Part shown: one piece after another, positions 14,275 through 19,859 of the stretch | How positions within the stretch are numbered: the stretch's first letter is position 1 | Layout of the letters: each line of letters begins with the position of its first letter | From: F23-D06 sp045600525 | GTDB taxonomy: Bacteria; Bacteroidota; Bacteroidia; Bacteroidales; WCHB1-69 | Length of the DNA stretch: 19,859 nucleotides | Direction of reading: 5' to 3' | Assembly (NCBI GenBank): GCA_045600525.1 | Contig: JAZRYC010000156.1 | Span: 1-19,859 of the forward strand | The notes under the pieces: generated by a model | The model's database searches: none | Seen by the model: the letters and a program-made list of their open reading frames with translations, nothing else | What the model was told of the DNA's origin: nothing | Made by a program: the position numbers and the translations under genes

Positions 14275-16864
14275 ACGGAAGATGATTCGGTTTCGCTCGC
14301 TGTTGTTGGGCGTGTTTCTGCTTTATGTGAATTTGTTGTTCGCCACGCACCAAAGGGCAGGCGAAATAAGCTATACTTATGTGTCGGGACTTACTTATGA
14401 ATTTACGATTACAACATATACCTATACACCAAGTCCTGCCGATAGACCTGAAATCGAAGTGTATTGGGGCGACGGAAGTTTCTCGACGATTGACCGTTCT
14501 CAGAAAGTAGATCTTGGTAATGACATAAGCAAGAATATTTATATTACCCAACATACTTTTTCTGCGGTCGGAACTTTTCATGTTACCTTTGAAGATCCCA
14601 ATAGAAATGCCGGAATCGTGAACATCCCCGGTTCTGTGGAAATTCCCTTTTTTATTGAAACGATTGTTGTGATCAATCCTTTCATTGGTGAAAATTCTTC
14701 TCCGCAATTGCTCAATCCACCTATTGATAATGGATGCACAAATGTTACCTATTACCACAATCCGGGTGCTTTTGATGTGGATGGAGACAGCCTTTCTTAT
14801 AGTCTTATCAATTGTAGAGGATATGAAGGAGAAGATATTCCGGGCTATTCATTCCCTAATGCGTCAAATGTTATCTCCATTGATCCTATAACCGGCGATC
14901 TGATTTGGGATGCTCCTACGATGGCTGGAGAATATAATATTGCCATTTTGATACAGGAATGGCGCCAGGGAGTGATGATTAGTAGTATGGTTCGTGATAT
15001 GCAGATTACGATTGCTCCATGTAACAACCAACCGCCTGAAATTGTATTGCATGATACATGTGTATTGGCTGGAACACAGTTGGTCTTGCCAATTTCTGTG
15101 GTAGATCCAACCTCCACGCAGGTAATGCTTTCTGCCACAGGTGAGCCGCTTTATACAGATGTTTCGCCAGCACATTTTATGCAGGTTACGCAAGAAGTCC
15201 CCTTTATAACCCATTTTGTTTGGTACACGCAGTGCGAACATGTGAAAAAAGAACCATATAGTGTTCTTTTTAAGGCACAGGATAATGGCCCTCAGGTAGA
15301 ATTGGTATCGTTTAAAACCCTTCATGTACAAGTCGTTGCGCCGGCTCCCAAAAATCTTCAAGCTCAGCCTATGGGAAATAGTGTCGTTTTATCATGGCAG
15401 CCTGATTCTTGCTTGAATGCGGTCGGGTACGATATATATCGTAAAAATGGAAGTTCGCCCTTTGAACCCGATTATTGCCAAACAGGTATGCCAGAAGAAT
15501 GGGGCTATATGAAGATAGGTTCGACTAATGCATGGGATGACACGTCTTTTGTGGATGATGGTTCAACGTTGGATCTCTTCCATGCCAATGAGTATTGCTA
15601 TCGTGTGGTTGCTTTCTTTGCAGACGGGGCAGAAAGTTATGTCTCAGATGAAGTATGTGTGCATATTGCCAATGACGCCCCCTTGGTGGTGAACACGGAC
15701 GTGCTGACAACGGATTCGATTTTGGGCAATATTTTGGTAAGATGGCTTATGCCTCCAGAACTTGATTCTATTGCGTTTCCGCCTCCGTACGAATATAAGT
15801 TGTATGCCAAAAATACAGAGGATACGAATTTTACTTTATTGACGACAATACCGGCCGTCCCCGATGCGATGTCTTTTATTGACCATGATAGGAATACGCG
15901 TGATAAACAGTACGTATATTATGTTGAACTTCAAAATGAGGATGTAGTGGTGGAATGCTCTGATCCAGCGCCATCTATTTATTTAAATATTCAGTCTGGT
16001 GACCGGAAGTTGATGCTATCATGGAAGGATAATCAACCATGGACCAATGTACGTTATTGGATATGTCGGTATAATATGTCTATGAATCAATGGGATACGA
16101 TTGCTCAGACTGCTAATACATCATATACGGACATAGGTTTGAACAATCATGATAGTTATTGCTATTATGTTGGAGCAGAGGGCTATTATTGGATTCCGGA
16201 TACAATAGGCCCTTTGTTTAATCGTTCCCAGCAGGTGTGCGCGTCCCCGTATGACAATGTGCCCCCAGAACTTCCAACGGTTGCTGTGACAACTGATTGT
16301 TCAACGGTAAATTATTCGTGGACATTTTCTTCAGATAGCGCCGCATCGGATGCCTATTCCTATTATTTTTATTATAAACCTACTTTACAGTCGGAATTTG
16401 TATGTGTGGATTCGCTGGTTGGTTTTACAAATAATTGTTATCCTTCTCCGTGCGATTATCAATTGACTGGTATGGATGTCGTTGTGGGGTGTTTTGCCTT
16501 GTCAGTGGCAGATTCTAATCATAATGTCACAAATATTTCCGACACATCATGTATGGATATTTACAGTTGTTTGGATTATCGACTTCCCAATATTTTTACC
16601 CCTAATGATGATGGAGTTAATGATTTATTTGTCCCGTTTGCGCCTTACCATGGAGTTGTGAAAATATTTATGCAGATATATGATAGGTGGGGACGCCGAG
16701 TGTATTCAACGGAAAATCCGGCGATTATGTGGGATGGGGAGGATGAGAATACCCATAAACCATGTTCGGAAGGTGTTTATTTTTATGGATGCGATGTTTT
16801 TGTAAATACGCTGTCAGGACAATTTTCGTTCCCGTTACATGGTTCTCTTACGTTAATTAGATAG
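14267..16864 (+). CDS. Secreted multidomain protein with T9SS type-B (gliding-motility-associated) C-terminal domain
   Basis: An 865-residue exported protein. Residues 1-26 are a Sec signal peptide (basic MNKRKMIRFR, hydrophobic core, probable cleavage LFA/TH). THQRAGEISYTYVSGLTYEFTI opens a beta-rich N-terminal region (about 27-250) of a type frequent in Bacteroidota gliding proteins, with DPITGDLIWDAPTMAGEYNIAILIQEWR and C-N-N-Q-P-P after it. Fibronectin-III-like modules follow, about 358-467, 467-575, 575-667 and 667-770. The end (about 771-865), LPNIFTPNDDGVNDLF to IYDRWGRRVYS and SEGVYFYGCDV, is the PF13585/TIGR04131 domain used for outer-membrane passage by the T9SS. It is adhesin-like by architecture; its ligand is unknown. 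The ATG overlaps the wbpD stop. Confidence 0.88.
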   Translation: MNKRKMIRFRSLLLGVFLLYVNLLFATHQRAGEISYTYVSGLTYEFTITTYTYTPSPADRPEIEVYWGDGSFSTIDRSQKVDLGNDISKNIYITQHTFSAVGTFHVTFEDPNRNAGIVNIPGSVEIPFFIETIVVINPFIGENSSPQLLNPPIDNGCTNVTYYHNPGAFDVDGDSLSYSLINCRGYEGEDIPGYSFPNASNVISIDPITGDLIWDAPTMAGEYNIAILIQEWRQGVMISSMVRDMQITIAPCNNQPPEIVLHDTCVLAGTQLVLPISVVDPTSTQVMLSATGEPLYTDVSPAHFMQVTQEVPFITHFVWYTQCEHVKKEPYSVLFKAQDNGPQVELVSFKTLHVQVVAPAPKNLQAQPMGNSVVLSWQPDSCLNAVGYDIYRKNGSSPFEPDYCQTGMPEEWGYMKIGSTNAWDDTSFVDDGSTLDLFHANEYCYRVVAFFADGAESYVSDEVCVHIANDAPLVVNTDVLTTDSILGNILVRWLMPPELDSIAFPPPYEYKLYAKNTEDTNFTLLTTIPAVPDAMSFIDHDRNTRDKQYVYYVELQNEDVVVECSDPAPSIYLNIQSGDRKLMLSWKDNQPWTNVRYWICRYNMSMNQWDTIAQTANTSYTDIGLNNHDSYCYYVGAEGYYWIPDTIGPLFNRSQQVCASPYDNVPPELPTVAVTTDCSTVNYSWTFSSDSAASDAYSYYFYYKPTLQSEFVCVDSLVGFTNNCYPSPCDYQLTGMDVVVGCFALSVADSNHNVTNISDTSCMDIYSCLDYRLPNIFTPNDDGVNDLFVPFAPYHGVVKIFMQIYDRWGRRVYSTENPAIMWDGEDENTHKPCSEGVYFYGCDVFVNTLSGQFSFPLHGSLTLIR

Positions 16865-16918
16865 TCGTACAATTTTATATTTTTTTATCGTTAGATAGTA
16901 TATTTAAAAATTAATCTT

Positions 16919-17659
16919 ATGAAGAATAATACTTTGATTTTTGTAATTGTGGCTGGAATATGCTTCTTTTTTGCTGCTTTGGCTGTGGGCATTTCTTATT
17001 ATCAAGCGAAGAAACCTACGAAAACAGTTTCCGTTGTTGGTTTGGCTGAAAAAGATTTTACTTCGGATTTGATAGTATGGAATTTGAGCTACGATGTGAC
17101 GGATATGGATATGAAATGTGCTTATAATGCCGTTAAAGATCAAAATGTGATTGTAAAAAATTTCCTTAAGGATAAAGGTATTAAAGATGAAGAGGTGGAT
17201 TTTATGAATATTTCCACAACACCCCAATATGATTATCGTTGGGATAGCGAACAAGGTCGCTCCATTGAAATTTTCAGGGGATATCAGGCACGTCAGGTTG
17301 TTCGTGTGGAGTCCAAAGATGTAGATAAAATTGAGAGAATCATTCGTGGAATATCGGACTTATATGATCAGAATATTAAGATTTTGAGTGAAGAGCCGGA
17401 GTATTATTATACACGACTTTCAGACTTGAAAATGGAAATGTTGGCAGAAGCATCCAAAAATGCGAGAGATAGAGCCGAAGCTATTACTCGTAGTGCCGGT
17501 GCTAAACTGGGAAATCTGAAAACGGCCACGACAGGTGTTTTTCAAATAACGGCTCCGAATTCTTCTGAAGATAGTTATTCTTGGAGTGGAGCCTATAATA
17601 CTTCTTCCAAACAGAAAAGAGTAAGCATCAATATGAGGTTAACGTACTATGTTAAATAA
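16919..17659 (+). CDS. SIMPL domain-containing (DUF541) membrane-anchored protein
   Basis: A 246-residue protein with an uncleaved N-terminal membrane helix at about 6-28 and an exported SIMPL domain. Typical landmarks are KTVSVVGLAEKDFTSDLIVWNLSY at the start of the domain, YQARQVVRVESKDVDKIERIIRGISDL and the C-terminal KNARDRAEAITRSAGAKLGNLKTATTGVFQI, with a final strand KRVSINMRLTYYV. SIMPL proteins are periplasmic or membrane bound and poorly understood (stress-related in some cases). It starts 54 bases after the T9SS cargo gene; there is no obvious promoter in the gap, although TATATTTA near 16896 is one base off the -7 consensus. It ends 24 bases before a strong terminator. Confidence 0.88.
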   Translation: MKNNTLIFVIVAGICFFFAALAVGISYYQAKKPTKTVSVVGLAEKDFTSDLIVWNLSYDVTDMDMKCAYNAVKDQNVIVKNFLKDKGIKDEEVDFMNISTTPQYDYRWDSEQGRSIEIFRGYQARQVVRVESKDVDKIERIIRGISDLYDQNIKILSEEPEYYYTRLSDLKMEMLAEASKNARDRAEAITRSAGAKLGNLKTATTGVFQITAPNSSEDSYSWSGAYNTSSKQKRVSINMRLTYYVK

Positions 17660-17683
17660 CTTTATATTTATTTGATGTTGTAT

Positions 17684-17724
17684 AAAAGCGAGAGCGCCGA
17701 TCTTAAATCGGCGCTCTCGCTTTT
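17684..17724. terminator. Strong bidirectional terminator between the SIMPL gene and hpf
   Basis: A perfect 18-bp inverted repeat (arms 17684-17701 and 17707-17724, loop CTTAA) has a GC-rich core and A4/T4 ends. It sits between convergent genes and can end the rightward SIMPL transcript and the leftward xerC-hpf transcript, whose stop lies 82 bases away. Confidence 0.9.
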
Positions 17725-17805
17725 ATGGGTGACGTGTAAATCGTCTTACAGAAAAATCTGCATCATAGTTAAAAATAAAAAAGTTTGAAAAGTCACAATG
17801 TGAGG

Positions 17806-18108
17806 TTATCTTTTGACTTGTTCCTTTTCCTTTACTTTCATAAGTTGTTTTTTCAAAGCGTCCACAACTAAGTCTGTGGCTTCTTCAAAGCTTTTGGCCG
17901 TTTTGGAGGCAAGTGCGTCATTGCCACGTATTTTCATTCTGACTTCTACCGTTTTATTTTCTGGAGTATCAGTGTTCTCGAGTTTCAAGGTGACGTCTGC
18001 GCCGATAATGCCATCGTGAACCTTGTTCAGTTTCTCAACTTTTTCATTGATGAAAGCTTCTAACTTTTGGTCCGTTTTAAAATGGACAGATGAGATGTTA
18101 ATTGTCAT
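17806..18108 (-). CDS. hpf: Ribosome hibernation-promoting factor, short form (HPF/RaiA family)
   Basis: A 100-residue protein that binds the decoding centre of the 30S subunit and takes part in 100S or inactive 70S formation in stationary phase. MTINISSVHFKTDQKLEAFINEKVEKLNK is the alpha-beta start of the family; DVTLKLENTDTPENKTVEVRMKIRGNDALASKTAKSFEEATDLVVDALKKQL completes the fold. It lacks the C-terminal dimerisation domain of long HPF. It lies 15 bases after xerC. Uniquely in this window it has a perfect Shine-Dalgarno sequence in front of the ATG, so its translation may be controlled differently from its neighbours. Confidence 0.93.
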   Translation of the reverse strand: MTINISSVHFKTDQKLEAFINEKVEKLNKVHDGIIGADVTLKLENTDTPENKTVEVRMKIRGNDALASKTAKSFEEATDLVVDALKKQLMKVKEKEQVKR

Positions 18109-18112
18109 AATG

Positions 18113-18121
18113 ACCTCCTTT
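18113..18121 (-). promoter_or_regulatory. Full Shine-Dalgarno sequence (AAAGGAGGT) of hpf
   Basis: The minus strand reads AAAGGAGGT-CATT-ATG. All nine bases pair with the 16S 3' tail ACCTCCTTT, with a 4-base spacer. It sits between the xerC stop and the hpf start. Such a match is rare in Bacteroidota, and other starts in this window lack one. Confidence 0.85.
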
Positions 18122-18123
18122 GT

Positions 18124-19023
18124 TTATGCCCGTGGGTGGGCTTGTTTGTAAATAGATTTAAGTTTCTCCATGGAATTATGCGTGTATATTTGTGTGGCTG
18201 CCAAACTACTATGCCCGAGAATCTCCTTGATGGCGTTGAGGTCCGCACCTTTGTTTAACAGGTGCGTGGCAAAGGTGTGGCGGATCACATGGGGACTTCG
18301 TTTTTCAATAGTGGTTACCATATCCAAATATTTTCGCACAATTCTATAGACGGCTTTAGGGTATAATTTCTCCCCTTTGCCGGTTACAAAGATATAATAA
18401 TTTTCATTGCCTGGCTCATACTTTTTTTCATAATATTCCATATACGATGTTAATAAAGCATCCATCCTCGGTCCGAATGGTATGAGCCTTTCTTTATTGC
18501 GCTTCCCTAAAACTTTGATTTGTCTTTCTTGAAAATCTATATCATGATGCCTGATTCCGAGTAATTCCGATTCCCGAATACCCGTTGCGTAAAATAACTC
18601 AATAATCAATCGATCACGCAATCCAGAAAAATCACTGGAAAATAGTTCTTCTGAAAATAGTAAATCAATGTCCTTTTCTTCAACGTATTCAGGAAGTGAC
18701 TGCTTGAATTTGGGTGCCTGTATTTGATTAAGGGGATTATCTTTTAATACACCGATTTTAAGTTTATAATGGTATAGGGCGCGGATGGCACTGATTTTTC
18801 GATTAACAGATCTGGCTGAAAGACCTTCATCCTCCAGTAATGATATGATCCATACTCGGATGTCGGATGCTGAAACTTTATCTAATGATGGAATGTCAAG
18901 ATGCTCCTGGCAGAATTGGAAAAATTGTGTAAGGTCGTTTTGATAGGCACTGACGGTGTGTATAGAAACTCGCTTCTCATAATGTAAATAATCTATGAAA
19001 TCATCATGCCTATATGGAACCAT
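18124..19023 (-). CDS. xerC: Tyrosine recombinase XerC/XerD family
   Basis: A site-specific recombinase of the Xer type that resolves chromosome dimers at dif with a partner Xer protein. From the ATG at 19023 it has 299 residues. The N-terminal SAM-like core-binding domain covers about 1-85. The catalytic domain has Arg150 (ATGIRESELLGIR), Lys174 (VLGKRNKERLIP), His245-x-x-Arg248 (SPHVIRHTFATHLL), His271 (LGHSS) and the nucleophile Tyr280 (TQIYTH), so all active-site residues are present. The position between rpsU and hpf is the usual one for the gene called xerC in Bacteroidota. A longer open frame to 19113 runs through the rpsU terminator, so I do not use it. Confidence 0.93.
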   Translation of the reverse strand: MVPYRHDDFIDYLHYEKRVSIHTVSAYQNDLTQFFQFCQEHLDIPSLDKVSASDIRVWIISLLEDEGLSARSVNRKISAIRALYHYKLKIGVLKDNPLNQIQAPKFKQSLPEYVEEKDIDLLFSEELFSSDFSGLRDRLIIELFYATGIRESELLGIRHHDIDFQERQIKVLGKRNKERLIPFGPRMDALLTSYMEYYEKKYEPGNENYYIFVTGKGEKLYPKAVYRIVRKYLDMVTTIEKRSPHVIRHTFATHLLNKGADLNAIKEILGHSSLAATQIYTHNSMEKLKSIYKQAHPRA

Positions 19024-19068
19024 TTTAGATATTGTATATATATTATTAGTATAAATGTAGGTAGAAAA

Positions 19069-19092
19069 AAAAACAGGGAATCCCCTGTTTTT
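19069..19092 (-). terminator. Terminator after rpsU
   Basis: A 10-bp stem (AAAAACAGGG/CCCTGTTTTT, loop AATC on the plus strand) is followed on the minus strand by a run of nine T. It begins 21 bases past the rpsU stop. It makes rpsU largely monocistronic, with xerC and hpf expressed by read-through or a weak promoter in the 45 A/T-rich bases before xerC. Confidence 0.85.
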
Positions 19093-19113
19093 CATAGTTA
19101 GTAAAACCATCAA

Positions 19114-19308
19114 TTATTCGTTTTCAGCAGCGCGAAGTTGCTGTACATAGATGGCTTTACGCAATTGCTCCCGTCTAATGACGCTCTTCTTGGTGAATTC
19201 TTGTCTAGCACGAATTTCTTTTTTAATACCAATTTTGTCAAATTTCTTTTTCAATTTTTTGAGCGCTTTTTCAATAGAATCGCCTTCTTTAATGGGAACA
19301 ATAATCAT
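19114..19308 (-). CDS. rpsU: Small ribosomal subunit protein bS21
   Basis: bS21 is a small basic protein of the 30S platform beside the anti-Shine-Dalgarno. From the ATG at 19308 it has 64 residues, MIIVPIKEGDSIEKALKKLKKKFDKIGIKKEIRARQEF, then the basic helix and KAIYVQQLRAAENE. Tyr54 is in the position that, as I recall, contacts and helps sequester the anti-Shine-Dalgarno in the Flavobacterium johnsoniae ribosome. The longer frame starting at 19362 would lie inside the promoter. The gene has a GAGGT Shine-Dalgarno sequence 7 bases before its ATG, in keeping with the proposed autoregulation of rpsU in this phylum. A hairpin terminator follows. Confidence 0.95.
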   Translation of the reverse strand: MIIVPIKEGDSIEKALKKLKKKFDKIGIKKEIRARQEFTKKSVIRREQLRKAIYVQQLRAAENE

Positions 19309-19315
19309 AAATAAT

Positions 19316-19323
19316 ACCTCTTT
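19316..19323 (-). promoter_or_regulatory. Shine-Dalgarno sequence (AAAGAGGT) of rpsU
   Basis: The minus strand reads AAAGAGGT, then ATTATTT, then ATG. The GAGGT core pairs with the 16S tail at a good 7-base spacing. In F. johnsoniae the rpsU message is known to be read best by ribosomes lacking bS21, and this is the same arrangement. Confidence 0.75.
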
Positions 19324-19359
19324 CTTTTTAGGGTTAATAATAAATTTGTAAAAGGGCTG

Positions 19360-19367
19360 CAAAGGTA
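19360..19367 (-). promoter_or_regulatory. Promoter -7 element (TACCTTTG) for rpsU
   Basis: The minus strand reads TACCTTTGCAGCCC, an exact TAnnTTTG. It places the transcript start near 19354 and gives a leader of about 46 bases, long enough to include the Shine-Dalgarno site. Confidence 0.72.
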
Positions 19368-19692
19368 CACTTTTTTTGATATGATTATATGTGTTTGAAA
19401 AAAATGTTTTAACGCTGGTTCTTATTTGTGCAAAGAAAGTAAAATTGTAGAATAATTATCGTGGTTTGAAGGGTGATAAGAGCATGTTTTTTGCATGATT
19501 TAAAAAAAAACTCCGAAACAGCCGTTTTTCAAGGTGATATTTCAGGTGAAAATCAATGTGAAAACGGTCCAAAACTCCGTTTTATGCGATAAAAAAACGA
19601 AAAAATAAATTTTTTCTTACTGAATATCAGCGATATAACAAAAAAAGCAAAAAAAAGTGCGTTGTAGAGTGCCGAGGTAAAGTTCAAAACAC
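19368..19692. other. AT-rich non-coding region upstream of the putative rRNA promoter
   Basis: I see no protein gene, tRNA or clear terminator here. The stretch is strongly A/T-rich with phased A-tracts (for example near 19408, 19502-19510, 19591-19605 and 19640-19657), as expected for curved DNA or UP-like activation in front of a very strong promoter. It also holds a 9-base direct repeat AAAACTCCG (19507-19515 and 19571-19579) and a near-inverted repeat CCGTTTTTC / GAAAACGG (19522-19530 and 19560-19567) of unknown meaning. Confidence 0.5.
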
Positions 19693-19700
19693 TATTTTTG
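19693..19700 (+). promoter_or_regulatory. Promoter -7 element (TATTTTTG), probable rRNA operon promoter
   Basis: TATTTTTGCGG is an exact TAnnTTTG on the plus strand, preceded by 300 A/T-rich bases and followed by an untranslated GC-richer leader that reaches the window edge. No coding frame follows. The -33 box is not obvious. Confidence 0.65.
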
Positions 19701-19706
19701 CGGTCC

Positions 19707-19859
19707 CAAATGAGAGGGAAACGGGGCAGCCCGGTGAGATGAGGGGAAGCGGTTTGGGAGGTTCATTGAAAGAATGGAAAGATGTAGCAAATACTCAAGG
19801 ATTTTTTTTGAGATTCGCAAGCGATAAAGTCGGGACAGACAAAATAAAAAAAGAGATTA
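19707..19859 (+). other. Probable 16S rRNA precursor leader (rRNA operon begins just beyond the window)
   Basis: The non-coding tail contains GTTCATTGAAAG at 19761, similar to the conserved GTTCTTTGA leader element of Bacteroidota rRNA operons, small stems (CTCAA/TTGAG 19794-19812 and TCGCAAGCGA 19815-19824), and ends AAAAAGAGATTA. Bacteroidales 16S genes commonly continue from such a TTA with CAATGAAGAGTTTGATCC. No mature 16S sequence is inside the window, so this is inferred from the leader alone. Confidence 0.6.

Noticed and set aside
13888..15710. Long minus-strand open frames opposite wbpD and the T9SS cargo gene
   Set aside because: Compositions are improbable (rich in His, Arg, Cys and Ile), there are no domains, and they lie opposite well-supported genes.
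14267..16864. Phage tail fibre or polymorphic toxin identity for the 865-residue protein
   Set aside because: The signal peptide and the gliding-motility-type C-terminal sorting domain are explicit, and no toxin domain or Rhs/YD repeats are present.
19024..19113. Longer XerC start by 30 residues
   Set aside because: The extra part is translated through the rpsU terminator hairpin and an A/T-rich spacer and has no family similarity.
1..19859. Mobile element, prophage or CRISPR array
   Set aside because: No transposase, integrase other than the Xer housekeeping recombinase, terminal inverted repeats or regularly spaced repeats were found on either strand.

Overview
The window looks like chromosome from a member of the Bacteroidota, most likely order Bacteroidales. 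The evidence is a protein ending in a type IX secretion (T9SS) gliding-motility-type C-terminal domain, TAnnTTTG promoter -7 elements in front of most transcription units, almost no Shine-Dalgarno sequences, tRNAs without encoded CCA, and the rpsU-xerC-hpf and tRNA-Thr-tuf-tRNA-Trp gene groups. Most genes are housekeeping. I see no insertion sequence, prophage or CRISPR array.

Layout, left to right. 1-1164 (+): the end of lpxK overlapping a purine nucleoside phosphorylase gene. 1218-2752 (-): tRNA-Thr(GGT), tuf and tRNA-Trp(CCA), with hairpin terminators after tuf and after tRNA-Trp. 2787-6115 (-): a four-gene run of a true two-cysteine DsrC, a DsrM/NarI-like membrane cytochrome b, a beta-CASP metallo-beta-lactamase RNase and rfbD. 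6192-6806 (+): pnuC. 6778-7845 (-): HU protein and TrmH. 7952-10174 (-): a TPR membrane protein, ribH and fmt. 10203-12460 (-): a DUF1015 protein and a glycosyltransferase-like protein. 12543-17659 (+): a WbpE-like aminotransferase, a WbpD-like acetyltransferase, a secreted 865-residue T9SS substrate and a SIMPL-domain protein. 17684-19367 (-): hpf, xerC and rpsU, read right to left. 19368-19859: no protein gene; an AT-rich region, then a promoter and leader that most likely belong to a 16S-23S-5S rRNA operon starting just past the right edge.

How the parts may work together. The wbpE-wbpD pair should make a di-N-acetylated glucuronic acid precursor of the kind used in Porphyromonas gingivalis A-LPS, the anchor for T9SS cargo, and it is transcriptionally fused to a T9SS cargo gene. 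rpsU and hpf are the only two genes here with clear Shine-Dalgarno sequences, and both encode proteins that bind the small ribosomal subunit; in Bacteroidota bS21 itself takes part in hiding the anti-Shine-Dalgarno. DsrC beside a NarI-like protein suggests thiol or persulfide electron exchange with the membrane. By hand alignment that membrane protein has lost both ligands of one of the two hemes.

All alignments and family assignments were made by eye and from memory. No search or structure prediction was run.
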